Positions 7,682 through 18,500 are shown, numbered from the stretch's first letter. The stretch is DNA of 64,000 bases from Bryobacterales bacterium (GCA_020847045.1 JADLCT010000083.1:1-64000), one strand, 5' to 3'. The notes: generated from the sequence alone by a model not told the origin. Translations and numbers: made by a program.

Positions 7682-9096
7682 GCGGACTCCTGGCGCGCGG
7701 CGCCCTCTTGCGGCGGCGCGGGCAGGCGCACCTCCACGCGGGTGCCCACTGCCGGCGCCGTCTGCACCGACAAAGTGCCCTGAAGATCGCGGACGCGCTC
7801 CTCCATGCCGATCAGGCCGATACCTCCCTGTGCGCCCGGCAGACGGGCGAAGCCGACGCCATCGTCGCGCACGACAACCTCCATCATCCCATCCCGCTGG
7901 CGCAGCTCAATGTGGACGGACTTGGCGGCGGAGTGCTTAGCGGCATTGGTGAGGCACTCCTGCACGACGCGGTAGAGACAGATGCGATGCTCCTCGGGGA
8001 GTTCGGCCAGGTCCTCGGCGGCCTGCACGCGCACGGGCAATCCGGAGTAAGAGGAAAACCGGCGCGCCTGGTACCGGATGGCGGGCACGAGACCCAGATC
8101 GAGCACCGAGGGGCGCAGGCCAACGGCGAGATCGCGGATGCTGCGCAGCGCCTGCTCGGCGAGCGCCTTGCTTTCGGCGAGCTGGGTGTCAAACTGGGCT
8201 TCGTCCGTCCGCGAGCGGGCCAGTCCGCCGAGGCTCATACGAAGACCGGTGAGCAGCTGGCCCACCTCGTCGTGCAGTTCGCGGGAGATGGACTTGCGCT
8301 CCTCCTCCTGGGCCTCCATCAGGCGCGTGGAGAGAGCGCGCAGCTCCAGTTCGGCCAGCGCCATGCGGGCCCGCTGTTGCCCGGCGCGCTCTTCGAGCAC
8401 CACAAGACGGGCCACGGTGAGGATGGAGATCATGCCGCCGACAACAAAGACGATGGCCAACACGCGCTCCGTGTCGGTGGCGAAATCCACCTGCGCATCG
8501 TTCAGACTGCCTAACTGCCGGGCATAAGCGGCCTTGGTGAGCTGGCTGACGCGCTCGGCGATGTCCACCACGGAGCTGCTGCGGGTTCTCTGCTCCTGGC
8601 GGAGGAAGTACAGTCCGCGGCTGGCGCGCTGGGAGTTGGACCAGCTGAAAACCGGCTCGATGCCCTCCAGGTAGCTGAGCACCTCACGGTCCAGCGTATC
8701 CAGCGTGGGGTTGCCCTGCAACGCCGGGATCTCCCGCAGGCCGGCCAGCGCCGACAGCAGTTCGCCCCGGAGGTGGAGAAATTCGGCCTGGTAGCGGTTG
8801 TTCAGCGCAGGCGAATTGTCCAGCAGGAATTCGCGCATGGCGATGCTGATCAAACCGGTTTCGCGCTCGACCTTCGTGATGAGGGTTTGGGTGAGCCTCT
8901 GCTGGTCCTGAATGCGGCGGACCTCCGGGAACACCTCGGCCGTGCGGCGCAACACCACCAGGCTGGGCAGCAGCGACAAGGCGAGCATGGACCCCATGCC
9001 GAGAAGAAACACGGGCCACGTGCGGATGCGAAGCGAATTGCGTATGTCTCGGCTGGCCACTGGTGGTTTCCGTGTCCTACGGCGTTCCCTCCCCAT
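7678..9096 (-). CDS. NarL-system sensor histidine kinase (HisKA_3)
   Basis: A 472-residue membrane sensor. ATG 9096 is chosen because AAGGGGGG lies about 5 bases upstream; an in-frame ATG at 9126 has no such site, and the longer frame to 9675 antisenses the next gene. A first membrane helix (VFLLGMGSMLALSLLPSLVVL) and a second (VLAIVFVVGGMISILTVARLVVL) bracket a roughly 170-residue periplasmic region of the CHASE3-like, helical type (RIQDQQRLTQTLI, LLDNSPALNNRY). The dimerisation helix carries His275 in SRELHDEVGQLLTGLRMS. The ATPase domain shows NAAKHS (N box), DDGVGF (G1) and GGIGLIGMEERV (G2). It phosphorylates the adjoining regulator. Confidence 0.92.
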   Translation of the reverse strand: MGRERRRTRKPPVASRDIRNSLRIRTWPVFLLGMGSMLALSLLPSLVVLRRTAEVFPEVRRIQDQQRLTQTLITKVERETGLISIAMREFLLDNSPALNNRYQAEFLHLRGELLSALAGLREIPALQGNPTLDTLDREVLSYLEGIEPVFSWSNSQRASRGLYFLRQEQRTRSSSVVDIAERVSQLTKAAYARQLGSLNDAQVDFATDTERVLAIVFVVGGMISILTVARLVVLEERAGQQRARMALAELELRALSTRLMEAQEEERKSISRELHDEVGQLLTGLRMSLGGLARSRTDEAQFDTQLAESKALAEQALRSIRDLAVGLRPSVLDLGLVPAIRYQARRFSSYSGLPVRVQAAEDLAELPEEHRICLYRVVQECLTNAAKHSAAKSVHIELRQRDGMMEVVVRDDGVGFARLPGAQGGIGLIGMEERVRDLQGTLSVQTAPAVGTRVEVRLPAPPQEGAARQESA

Positions 9097-9240
9097 TTTC
9101 GCCCCCCTTGCCGGGCGGGATTCCATGCGCCGGGGGGATGGGGCTGCCGGTCCAGACACTTTATAACTGAGGCTTGCGACGGTTCGCCACACACGGGCCG
9201 CCGCGGCCGCATCCGGCATGTGCCTCCTCTCCAAGCCAAC

Positions 9241-10467
9241 ATGAAACCTGATCACGCCGTACCCCTTTGGGCCGCCCTGCTGCTTACGGGGCTCGCAGCC
9301 TGCAACCGGCAGCCGCCGCCGGGAGCCTCCGTGAAGGCGTCGAGCGATGCGCCCATGCACGTTTCGGTGCTGCGCGCCGGGCGGCGCACGCTGACGCGCT
9401 CGGCCGAACTGGCGGCGGAATTCCGCGCCTACCAGGAGGTGGATGTTCACGCCAAAGTGGCCGGCTATTTGAAAAACATCACGGTGGACCTGGGGGATCC
9501 TGTGCGGGCCGGGCAGGAGGTGGCGGCGCTCGAGGTGCCCGAGTTTGACGAGGAGCTGCTGGAGGCCACGGCGCGGCAGAAGCGAAGCGAACTGGACGTG
9601 GTGCGGGCGCAATCCGAAGTGGCGCGCGCGCAGGCGGCCTATGACATCGCCAAGCTGTCGTTGAACCGCATCCAATCCGCGGCCCGGGCGCGGCCGGCGT
9701 TGATCGCCCAGCAGGAGATCGACACCAGCGAGGCGCGGTACCGCGAGTCGGAGGCGCAGCTGGCGACGGTCAAGGCAAACCTGGCGGCGCTGCGGCAGCA
9801 GGTGCAGGTGAGCTCGGCCAGCAGTTCGCGCGTGAAGACGATGCTGAGCTATCTGCGCATCGTGGCCCCGTTCAACGGGGTGGTCACGCGGCGGTTCGCC
9901 GACCCGGGCGCGATGATTCAGGCAGGAACGGCGTCGCAGACGCAGGCCATGCCAGTGGTGCGCATTGCGCAGGTGGACCGGCTGCGGCTGGTGCTTCCGG
10001 TGCCCGAGTCCATGGTTTCCCGGATTCGCACGGGCAATCCGGTGGAGGTGCGCGTGGACTCACTGCAGAGGGTGTTTCAAGGGCGCGTCTCGCGGTTCTC
10101 CGGGCAGTTGAAGACCTCCACGCGAACGATGGACACCGAGGTGGACATCGACAACAGCGCCGGATTGATCCGCCCCGGCATGTACGGCTACGCAACGCTT
10201 GTGCTGGAGTCGCGCGCGCAGACGCTGGCGGTCCCCATTCAAACGGTAAACCGCGGCCTGAACACGACCGTGCTGGTGGTGAAGCCCGATGGCGTGCTGG
10301 AGGAGAGAACCGTCAAGACCGGCATGGAGACGCCCCATTTTCTGGAGGTGCTGGAAGGCATCCAGGAGGGCGACCTGGTTGTGCTCGGCGCCAAGCCGGG
10401 CATGAAACCGGGCCTGCGGGTGACGCCTAAGCTACAGCCCGCCGCCGGGCCGGAGGGGGCCGAATAG
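9241..10467 (+). CDS. RND efflux periplasmic adaptor (membrane fusion lipoprotein)
   Basis: A 408-residue adaptor. The N-terminal signal ends in LAAC with Cys21, a good lipobox, so it is probably a lipid-anchored periplasmic protein. It contains a biotinyl-lipoyl hairpin (VHAKVAGYLKNITVDLGDPV, then RIVAPFNGVVTRRFADPGA) flanking a helical hairpin rich in Ala, Arg and Glu, and a C-terminal beta-barrel/MP domain (RAQTLAVPIQTVNRG). It links the inner-membrane permease to the TolC-like channel encoded directly downstream; the next start codon is one base after its stop. The upstream 9097-9240 gap is shared with the divergent kinase gene and contains TTATAA near 9161. Substrate unknown; the permease resembles HAE-type drug or hydrophobe pumps rather than metal pumps. 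Confidence 0.92.
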   Translation: MKPDHAVPLWAALLLTGLAACNRQPPPGASVKASSDAPMHVSVLRAGRRTLTRSAELAAEFRAYQEVDVHAKVAGYLKNITVDLGDPVRAGQEVAALEVPEFDEELLEATARQKRSELDVVRAQSEVARAQAAYDIAKLSLNRIQSAARARPALIAQQEIDTSEARYRESEAQLATVKANLAALRQQVQVSSASSSRVKTMLSYLRIVAPFNGVVTRRFADPGAMIQAGTASQTQAMPVVRIAQVDRLRLVLPVPESMVSRIRTGNPVEVRVDSLQRVFQGRVSRFSGQLKTSTRTMDTEVDIDNSAGLIRPGMYGYATLVLESRAQTLAVPIQTVNRGLNTTVLVVKPDGVLEERTVKTGMETPHFLEVLEGIQEGDLVVLGAKPGMKPGLRVTPKLQPAAGPEGAE

Positions 10468-10468
10468 C

Positions 10469-13400
10469 GTGTCCCGCTTCTCCATTCGCAACCCCTACCT
10501 GATTCTTGTCCTGTGCCTGGTGCTGATCGTGGTGGGCGTGACGGCCATGAGCCGGATGCCGGTGGACCTGTTCCCTCCCATCAAAATTCCCGTCGTGGTG
10601 GTGGCCACATTCTTCAACGGCATGCCGCCCGAGCAGATCGAGGCCGACATCACGAGCCGGTTCGAACGGTTCTTCACCCTGGCCAGCAACATCGAGCACA
10701 TCGAGTCGCGGTCGCTTCCCGGCGTAAGCCTGATCAAGGTCTACTTTCAACCGGGAACCGGCGCGGACTCCGCCGTCACCAGCATTTCGAACCTGGCCAT
10801 GGCGAACCTGCGCCGGCTGCCCGCGGGCACGCTGCCGCCGGTGGTGCTGAAGTTCGACGCATCGAGCCTGCCCGTGTGCCTGATCACGCTGAAGGGCGAA
10901 GGACTGTCGGAAACGCAGTTGCGCGACGCGGCCCAATACGCCGTGCGCAACCAGGTGGCGGGCGTGCCGGGCGCGTCGGTGCCACAGCCATTCGGCGGCC
11001 GCTACCGGCAGATCATGGTGTACGTCGATCCGGTGAAACTGGAGGCGCACCAGTTGAGCCCGATGGACGTTGTGCGGCAGGTGAACGAGAGCAACCTGAT
11101 TCTTCCGGCGGGCGACGCGCGCATCGGTCCGCTCGACTACAGCCTGTACACGAACAGCCAGGCGGGCACGGTGGAGGAGATCGCGCAGATTCCCTTGAAG
11201 GCATCGCCCGATGGAATCGTCACCGTGGCCGACGTCGGCGAGGCGCGCGACGCGCAGCAGATTCAGAACAACGTGGTGCGCGTGGACGGCCAACTGTCGG
11301 TGTATCTGCCCGTGCTGAAGCAGGGCGGCGACACGAACACGATCACGGTGGTGGACGGCATCCGGGAGGCGGTCAGCCGGCTGGTGGACGTTCCCGAACA
11401 ACTGGAGGCAAAGGTTGTCTTTGACCAGTCCGTGTATGTGAAGCGCGCCATCGAGACCCTGCTGCATGAAGGCCTGATCGGCTTGATCATGACGGCGTGC
11501 ATGATTCTGATCTTCCTGGGCAGCTTCCGGGCGACGGTGGCCGTGTGCCTGTCCATTCCGCTGTCGGCTCTGGCCACGTTTCTGATTCTGGCGATGGGCG
11601 GCGGGACGATCGACACGATGGTGCTCGGCGGGCTGGCGCTGGTGTTTTCGCGAGTGATCGACAACTCGGTGGTGGTGCTGGAGAACATCTACCGGCATCT
11701 GGAAGAGGGCTTGCTTCCCGCGGCCGCGGCCGAGATTGGCGGCAGCGAGGTGGCGCTGCCCGTGCTCGCCTCGACGCTGACCACGGCGGTTGTGTTCTTT
11801 CCCGTGGTGTTTCTCTATGGCGTCAGCAAGTTCCTGTTTTCGGCGCTGGCCGTGGCCGTGGTGATCGCGCTATTTGCCTCCTACTTCGTGGCGATGACGG
11901 TGGTGCCGCTGTTCAGCTCGCGGTTCATCTCCCTGGAGCAGGCCGAAGAGGAGGCGGGGCGCCGGAGACACGGCTGGCTGGAGCGCTTCAACGCGCGGTT
12001 CAACGCCGGTTTTGAGTGGTTCCTGGAGGTGTACAGCCGGTGGGTGGGAGTGGTGCTGAACCGCCCGGTGAGCACGCTGGCGGTGACGGCCGTGGCCATC
12101 GCCGGCGCCCTCAGCCTGTACCCGTTGCTGGGCGTCGCTTTTTTCCCGCGCACCGACGCGGGGCAGTTCGTGATCAACGTGAAGGCGCAACCGGGCACGC
12201 GCCTGGAGTCGACCACCGCGCTGGTGGCGCGGCTGGAAGGAATTGTCCGCCGGGAAGTGGCGGCGGACGACCTCTCCATGATCGTGTCCAACATCGGCGT
12301 CCAGCCGGGCTTTTCGTCGATCTACACGCCGAATTCGGCGCAGCACACGGCGTTTGTCCAGGTGGCTCTGACTGAGGACCACAAGCGAAGCAGCTTCGAA
12401 TACATGGACCTGCTGCGGCGCACGCTGGCGGCGGAGATGCCGGAGGTTTCAACCTACTTTCAATCGGGCGGGCTGGTGGACGCCGTGTTGAACCTGGGCG
12501 TGCCGGCGCCGATCGACGTGCAGGTGAGCGGCTCGAATCTGGCGGCGATGCACGAGCTAGCCGGCCGGTTGTCGGCCGGGATCCGCGAGATTCCCGGCGT
12601 GCGGGAAACCTACACGCCGCAGGACAACAACTATCCCGCACTCAAGCTGGACGTGGACCGCACGCGCGTGGGACAGCTCGGCCTGAGCCAGAAAGAGGTG
12701 GTGAGCAACATCATCACGGCTCTGGTTTCCAACCAGATGATCGCGCCGAGCTACTGGGTGGACCCGAAAAGCGGGAACGACTACATGCTGACGGTGCAGT
12801 ATCCGGAGTCGCGCATTCAAAGCCTGGGCGACCTGCGGGCGATTCCGTTGCGCTCGCCGCGCCATACGGAACCCGTGCGGCTGGGCGCCGTGACTCAGGT
12901 GCGGCGCATGGATGCTCCCACCGAAGTGGACCACCATCAGCTCCGCCGCGTGGTGAACGTCTATGTGAGCCTGGCGGGCGAGGACCTGGGACGCGTGGCC
13001 GCGCGGATCGACCGCATCCTGGAAGGCACGGAGTTGCCGCGCGGCGTGCGTGTGCGGATGAGCGGCATGGTGACCGGCATGCGCGCCTCCATGCGGAGTT
13101 TCGCGCTGGGTCTGATCCTGGCCGTGGTCCTGTTGTACCTGATCCTGGTGGCGCAGTTCCGCTCCTTCATCGATCCGGCGATTATTCTGCTGGCCGTGCC
13201 GCTGGGGCTGATCGGCGTCATTATCGCGCTGCTGCTGTGGGGATCCACTCTGAACGTGCAATCGTTGATGGGCGTGGTGATGATGGCCGGCATCGTGGTT
13301 TCCAACAGCATTCTGATTCTGGAGTTCACGCACAGGCTGCTGGCGCAGGGCATGACGGTGCGCGAAGCGGTGGCCAGTGCCTGCCGCGTGAGACTGCGGC

Positions 13401-13600
13401 CCATTCTGATGACATCACTGGCCACGTTGATTGGATTGCTTCCAATGGCTTTGAAAATCGGCAAGGGCGGAGAGGCCTACGCTCCGCTGGCGCAGGCGAT
13501 CATTGGCGGTCTGGCGGCATCGCTGGTGCTGACCGTGTTCGTGGTGCCCGCCGCCGTGCTGCTTGTGTATGAGCGGCGGCAGAAAGTGGGCGCGGCATGA
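10469..13600 (+). CDS. RND efflux permease (AcrB/HAE-like)
   Basis: A 1043-residue inner-membrane transporter of normal RND length, starting at GTG 10469, one base after the adaptor stop. It begins with the usual cytoplasmic N-terminus and first helix (FSIRNPYLILVLCLVLIVVGVTAMSRMPVDLFP) and has two repeats of one helix, a large periplasmic loop and five further helices. Recognisable blocks include SRFERFFTLASNIEHIESRS in the porter region, GGLALVFSRVIDNSVVVLENI and SLMGVVMMAGIVVSNSILIL in the membrane core. In the first core block SRVIDNSVV differs from the usual GLVVDDAIVVVEN: one of the paired proton-relay Asp residues is Asn. Substrate is not predictable. Confidence 0.92.
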   Translation: MSRFSIRNPYLILVLCLVLIVVGVTAMSRMPVDLFPPIKIPVVVVATFFNGMPPEQIEADITSRFERFFTLASNIEHIESRSLPGVSLIKVYFQPGTGADSAVTSISNLAMANLRRLPAGTLPPVVLKFDASSLPVCLITLKGEGLSETQLRDAAQYAVRNQVAGVPGASVPQPFGGRYRQIMVYVDPVKLEAHQLSPMDVVRQVNESNLILPAGDARIGPLDYSLYTNSQAGTVEEIAQIPLKASPDGIVTVADVGEARDAQQIQNNVVRVDGQLSVYLPVLKQGGDTNTITVVDGIREAVSRLVDVPEQLEAKVVFDQSVYVKRAIETLLHEGLIGLIMTACMILIFLGSFRATVAVCLSIPLSALATFLILAMGGGTIDTMVLGGLALVFSRVIDNSVVVLENIYRHLEEGLLPAAAAEIGGSEVALPVLASTLTTAVVFFPVVFLYGVSKFLFSALAVAVVIALFASYFVAMTVVPLFSSRFISLEQAEEEAGRRRHGWLERFNARFNAGFEWFLEVYSRWVGVVLNRPVSTLAVTAVAIAGALSLYPLLGVAFFPRTDAGQFVINVKAQPGTRLESTTALVARLEGIVRREVAADDLSMIVSNIGVQPGFSSIYTPNSAQHTAFVQVALTEDHKRSSFEYMDLLRRTLAAEMPEVSTYFQSGGLVDAVLNLGVPAPIDVQVSGSNLAAMHELAGRLSAGIREIPGVRETYTPQDNNYPALKLDVDRTRVGQLGLSQKEVVSNIITALVSNQMIAPSYWVDPKSGNDYMLTVQYPESRIQSLGDLRAIPLRSPRHTEPVRLGAVTQVRRMDAPTEVDHHQLRRVVNVYVSLAGEDLGRVAARIDRILEGTELPRGVRVRMSGMVTGMRASMRSFALGLILAVVLLYLILVAQFRSFIDPAIILLAVPLGLIGVIIALLLWGSTLNVQSLMGVVMMAGIVVSNSILILEFTHRLLAQGMTVREAVASACRVRLRPILMTSLATLIGLLPMALKIGKGGEAYAPLAQAIIGGLAASLVLTVFVVPAAVLLVYERRQKVGAA

Positions 13601-14886
13601 GGCGGACAGCGTGCTTTCTTGCCTTCGCTCTTCTCGGAGCGGCCCAACCCCCGGCGGACCGGTTGACGCTGGAGCAGGCGGAGGCCGAGGCTGTGGCCAA
13701 CCATCCTGCGTTAGCGGCGGCCCGGACGGAGGCCATGGCCGTGCGCACGCGCGTGGAACAGGCCCGAGCGGCGCGGCGTCCACAGGCCTATGCGAACACG
13801 ACGGCGGTTGGCGCCGACAACGAAAGCCGGATCGTCGCGGGCGCCTTGAACAACCCCATCCTGTTCAGCCGCATCGGCGCCGGCGTGACGATGTCGCAAA
13901 ACCTGTTCGACTTCGGACGCACCGCGCACCTGGTGGAAAGCGCCCGCGAGACGGCGGACGCCTCGGACCAGCGGACGGCCTTGGCGCGTGCCGATGTGAT
14001 TCTGGGCGTCCGGCGCGCGTATCTGCAAGCACTGCGCGCGGAGAACATTTTGCGCGTGGCGCGGGCGACGGTGGAGGCGCGGCAGTTGATCGTGGACCAG
14101 GTACGGGAACTTGTGCGCGCCAAGCTGAAAACCAGCCTCGACGAGAGCTTCGCCGAAACCAGCCTCTCCGAGGCGAAGCTGCTGGTGGAAAGCGCCGGCA
14201 ATGAATCGCGCGCCGCGTACGCGGATCTCTCCCAGGCCATCGGACGGCCCTTGCCAGACACCACCCGGCTCTCGGATATCCAGGAGCCGTCTGATATGCA
14301 AGCCCAGGAAGCCGCGGCCCCTGAGCTGGACCGCTTGCAGGCGGACGCCCTGGAACACCGCGCGGATCTGAAAGCTCTCCGCCGCGAAAGAGAAGCCGCG
14401 CGTGAAACCAGCCTGGCCCAACGCGCCGTTCGTCTGCCCGCGGTCTCCGGCATGTTGAGCATGGGCGTGACGCCGGCCGGAGGTCCCAAGCTCTCCACCG
14501 AATACGCCGCCGTGGGCGTGAATATATCGCTTCCCCTGTTAACCGGCGGCTATCAGAAGTGGGCGCAGGCGGAGAGCGAACTGCGCGTGAAGGCCCTCGA
14601 TCACCGCCTCGCGCAGCAGGAGCAACTGGTGCTGCGCGACGTGAAGGCGGCCTGGCTGCAAACCAGCACGGCGCGGCGCAGGATCGAGCTGACCCGGCAG
14701 TTCGTGGACCAGGCCGCGCTGGCGCTCGACCTGGCGCAGACGCGCTATGACCTGGGCTTGAGCACAATGGTGGAGTTCAGCCAGGCGCAGCTCACCAAGA
14801 CGAACGCGGAACTGCAAAACGCGGCGGCAAAGTACGACTACCTGCTCTGGCGCTCGATTCTGCAGTACCGGGCGGGCGGCCTGTAG
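13597..14886 (+). CDS. TolC-family outer-membrane efflux protein
   Basis: A 429-residue channel protein whose ATG overlaps the permease stop (ATGA), so it is the third gene of the tripartite efflux operon. A short signal peptide (MRRTACFLAFALLGAAQ) precedes two OEP repeats. The first starts with LTLEQAEAEAVANHPALAAARTEA and the second contains ALEHRADLKALRREREAARETSLAQRAVRLPAVS-type residues. It is dominated by long Ala/Gln/Glu-rich helices, as expected for the trimeric alpha-barrel. It forms the outer-membrane exit duct for the pump. No truncation is seen. Confidence 0.92.
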   Translation: MRRTACFLAFALLGAAQPPADRLTLEQAEAEAVANHPALAAARTEAMAVRTRVEQARAARRPQAYANTTAVGADNESRIVAGALNNPILFSRIGAGVTMSQNLFDFGRTAHLVESARETADASDQRTALARADVILGVRRAYLQALRAENILRVARATVEARQLIVDQVRELVRAKLKTSLDESFAETSLSEAKLLVESAGNESRAAYADLSQAIGRPLPDTTRLSDIQEPSDMQAQEAAAPELDRLQADALEHRADLKALRREREAARETSLAQRAVRLPAVSGMLSMGVTPAGGPKLSTEYAAVGVNISLPLLTGGYQKWAQAESELRVKALDHRLAQQEQLVLRDVKAAWLQTSTARRRIELTRQFVDQAALALDLAQTRYDLGLSTMVEFSQAQLTKTNAELQNAAAKYDYLLWRSILQYRAGGL

Positions 14887-14894
14887 TCCTCTGG

Positions 14895-14900
14895 TACGCT
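14895..14900 (+). promoter_or_regulatory. -10 box placed for leaderless transcription
   Basis: TACGCT lies 6 bases before the ATG at 14907 and no Shine-Dalgarno sequence is present. Initiation about 7 bases downstream would start the message at the ATG. This suggests the ABC pair has its own promoter despite being only 20 bases from the efflux operon. Confidence 0.35.
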
Positions 14901-14906
14901 ACCCTC

Positions 14907-15572
14907 ATGCTCGCCCTTCGCGGCATCTCCAAGGAGTACACCTCGCCCGCCGGACCGCTGCGCGTCCTGCAATCGCTCGACCTCTCGCTGCCTCCCGGCG
15001 CGAAGGTCTCCATCATGGGACCGTCGGGATGCGGCAAATCGACGCTTCTGGCCATCCTCGGCGGACTGGAGGCGCCCACGTCGGGCGAGTACTCGCTGGA
15101 TGGCGTCAACCCTTATGCGCTGGCGCCCGCCGCGCTTGCCTCCTTCCGGAACCGGTCCATCGGCTTTGTCTTTCAGGATCACTGCCTGCTGCCGCAGCTC
15201 ACGGTGCTCGAAAACGTCCTTGTGCCCACTCTGGCCTCGCCGTCACCGGACCCGGCGGCCGCCGCGCGCGCCCGCCATCTGCTGCACGAGGCCGGTCTCC
15301 GCGCGCGTCTCGACCACTTTCCCGCTCAGCTCTCGGGCGGCGAAAAACAGCGCACCGCCATCGCACGCGCGTTGATTCTCGAACCGCGGCTGCTGCTGTG
15401 TGACGAGCCAACGGGCAACCTCGACCGCGCCTCGGCCGCCGCCGCCGCCGATCTCCTGCTCTCGCTCTCCGGCGGCCCCCGCATGATCATCGCCGTCACG
15501 CACAGCGCGGAACTGGCCTCGCGCTTCACAACCCACTTCACTCTTCGCGACGCGGCCCTGTACGCCTCCTGA
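14907..15572 (+). CDS. ABC transporter ATP-binding protein (LolD/MacB type)
   Basis: A 221-residue cytoplasmic ATPase with all motifs: Walker A GPSGCGKST, Q-loop in FVFQDHCLLPQLT, signature LSGGEKQRT, Walker [13 protein letters not shown] and a switch His in IAVTHS. The DEPTGNLD spelling is typical of the LolD/MacB/FtsE class, which pairs with FtsX-type permeases. The next gene, two bases downstream, encodes such a permease. Together they probably form a mechanotransmission-type exporter or lipoprotein/lipid extraction machine. Start at ATG 14907; see the adjacent -10 box. Confidence 0.92.
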   Translation: MLALRGISKEYTSPAGPLRVLQSLDLSLPPGAKVSIMGPSGCGKSTLLAILGGLEAPTSGEYSLDGVNPYALAPAALASFRNRSIGFVFQDHCLLPQLTVLENVLVPTLASPSPDPAAAARARHLLHEAGLRARLDHFPAQLSGGEKQRTAIARALILEPRLLLCDEPTGNLDRASAAAAADLLLSLSGGPRMIIAVTHSAELASRFTTHFTLRDAALYAS

Positions 15573-15574
15573 CC

Positions 15575-18500
15575 ATGCCCTTCTCCTCCGCCACACTCGT
15601 CCGGCGCAGCCTCCGGCACTACTGGCGCACGCAAGTGGCCGTGATGGCCGGGGTCACCATTGCCGTCGCCGTACTGGCCGGAGCCCTGCTCACGGGCGCT
15701 TCCGTGCGCGCCAGCCTTCGCCGTATTGCTCTCCAGCGCCTGGGCAATACGGACGCCATCCTGACCTCAACCACGCTCTTCCGCGAACAACTCTCGCTGT
15801 CGCTTCCCGGCAGCATTCCCATGCTCTCCTTCGAGGGTTTGGCCAGCCACCCCGTCTCGCGGCGCCGTGCCTCGCGCATCCTCGTATACGGCATCGACGA
15901 GCGCTTCTGGCAGTTCCACCAACTCCCCGCCCCGGCCACCTCCGGCCCCCGTTCCGCCCTCCTCAGTCCGGCGCTCGCCTCTGAACTCGCCCCCCAGCCC
16001 GGCGATACACTCCTGCTGCGCCTGGAACGCCCCTCCGACATCCCCGCCGAGTCCGTCCAAGGCCGTAAGGAGGATGCCGCCGCGGCCGTCCGCCTGCGCT
16101 TTGACGCCGTGCTGCCACCGGAGCATCTGGGCGAATTCTCCCTCAGCCCCACGCAGGGCGCGGTGCGCGCCATCTTCGTCCCGCTACGCAGGCTACAGGA
16201 GGACCTCGATCTGCCCGGCCGCGCCAACCTCATTCTTTTTCGCGGCGCGCCGCCCTCCGCCGCGCTTCTCCGCCGAGCCTTTACGCTGGCCGATCTGGGC
16301 ATTCGTCTCCAACCCGTGGGAGACTCGCTCCACCTGGATACTCTGAGCGGCGTACTCCCACCTTCACTGGTCCCCATCGCCACACATATCGCCCGCGACT
16401 CCGGCCTGAGCGTCCTTCCCGTGCTGACCTACATGGCCAACGCCATTCGCGCCGGCGGCCGCTCCGTTCCCTACTCGCTCGCCGCCGCCCTCCCGCTGGA
16501 CGCGCTGCCGCTGGCGCCCGCCACCCGGCCCTTCCCCTCCCACTCGATCGTTCTGAACGACTGGACCGCGCGCGACCTCAACGTTCATCCCGGTGACACG
16601 ATTTCGTTGGACTACTACGTCTGGAAGGACGACGGCCGCCTGGTGACCGAATCCTCCACCTTCACACTGGCCGCCATCACGCCCATCGCCGGACTTGCTG
16701 CCGACCGCCGCCTTGCTCCCGGCTACCCCGGCATCACCGATGCGGATTCCATCTCCGGCTGGGATCCTCCGTTCCCCATGGACCTCTCCCTCATACGCCC
16801 GCGCGACGAGGACTACTGGGACCGCTACCGCACCACCGCCAAGGTGTTTCTGCCCCTGGACGACGGCCAGCGCCTCTGGTCCACGCGGTGGGGCAATCTC
16901 TCCGCGTTGCGTCTTTCCGGCGCGGATACGGACCGCTCCGCATTCGCCGGACGCCTGCGCGACGCCATCGACCCGGCCGCCTTCGGCCTCTCGCTGCTTC
17001 CTATCCGCGAACGCACACTGTCCGCCTCGCGCGGTTCCACCGACTTTGGCGAATACTTCCTCTACTTCTCGTTCTTCCTGATCGTATCGGCCCTGCTTCT
17101 GGCCGGTCTCTTCTTCCGCCTCGGTGTGGAACAACGAGCGCGTGAACTGGGCCTGCTCGAAACCACGGGCTTTCCCCGCACACGCGCCTCGCGCCACATC
17201 TTCGGCGAAGCGCTCATCCTGGCCGCCGCCGGTTCGCTTGCCGGGCTGCCCGCCGGACTCGCCTACGCCGCCTTCATCCTGCACGGCTTGAACACATGGT
17301 GGTCCGGCGCGGCGGGCACGCATGATCTGTCGCTCTCCGTTTCACCCGCGCCGCTGCTCATCGCCTTTCTGTTTGGAATCCTCACGGGTGCGGCGGTTCC
17401 GGCGCTCACTCTCCGCCGGCTGTTCCGAGAAACACCGCGCTCGCTCCTGGCCGGAGGATGGGAACTGCCGGCGGCGGCAAGCCGTCCGTCCCGCGCCCGT
17501 CCTTTCGCCGTGTTGTTTTTTCTCTCCGCGCTCGCCCTGGCTGCGGCGGGGGCACGCGGCGTCATTCCAGAGGCCGCGGCATTCTTCGGCTCCGGCTTCT
17601 GCCTGCTAGCCGCCTGCCTTGCCTTCCTGCGCGCTCAACTCAACCCGGCGGCCACCACGCTTTCGCGCGGACTCTGGCCACTGGCTTTCCGCAATCTCTC
17701 CATCCGTCCCGGCCGCACCATCCTGGTGGCTTCGCTCATCGCCTCGGCCACCTTCCTCGTGGTGTCGGTGGAGAGCTTCCGCCATGGTGAAGTCCCGCCC
17801 TCATCGCGGCAGTCCGGCGCGGGGGGCTACCGCCTCATCGCCGAAAGCGTCCGCCCCATCTACTACAACCCGAACGACGCGGCCGGCCGCGAGGCCTTGA
17901 ACCTCGCCTCACTTCACGACGTGAACTTCGCCAGCTTCCGTCTGAAGCCCGGCGACGACGCCAGTTGTCTGAACCTGTACGCGCCGCGCAACCCGCGCGT
18001 GCTCGGTGTTCCCCACCACTTCATCGCCGAGGGCCGCTTCTCCTGGGCATCCTCACTCGCCCTTACGCCCGAGGACCGCGCCAACCCCTGGCTGATGCTC
18101 GAGCGCCAGTCGCACGACCCGTCCATCATTCCCGCCGCCGCCGACGCCAACTCGCTGCAGTACGTTCTGCACAAGAAGCTCGGCGGCGTCATCGAACTGC
18201 CCGGCCCGGCGGGCACGCCCGTCCGCCTTCAAATCGTCGCCACGCTTTCCAGTTCCCTCTTCCAAAGCGAGCTTCTCATTTCGGAGGAGAACTTCCGCAA
18301 GGCATTCCCTTCGATCCAGGGCTTCCGCTTCTTCCTCATCGACACGCCCGCCGGAAGCGCCGCCACCACCGCCGCCACGCTCGAAGACACGTTGGCCGAC
18401 TCAGGCTTCGACGCGCAGGAGACGGCGGAAAAACTCGCCGCCTACCACCGCGTGGAAAACACCTACCTGGCCACGTTCCAGTCGCTCGGCGCTCTCGGCC

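Noticed and set aside
9127..9675. N-terminal extension of the sensor kinase to 9675
   Set aside because: It would run antisense through the adaptor gene, and a good Shine-Dalgarno sequence marks ATG 9096.
10427..13333. Long minus-strand frames across the RND permease
   Set aside because: Antisense shadows of the permease with His/Gln/Arg-rich translations and no recognisable motif.
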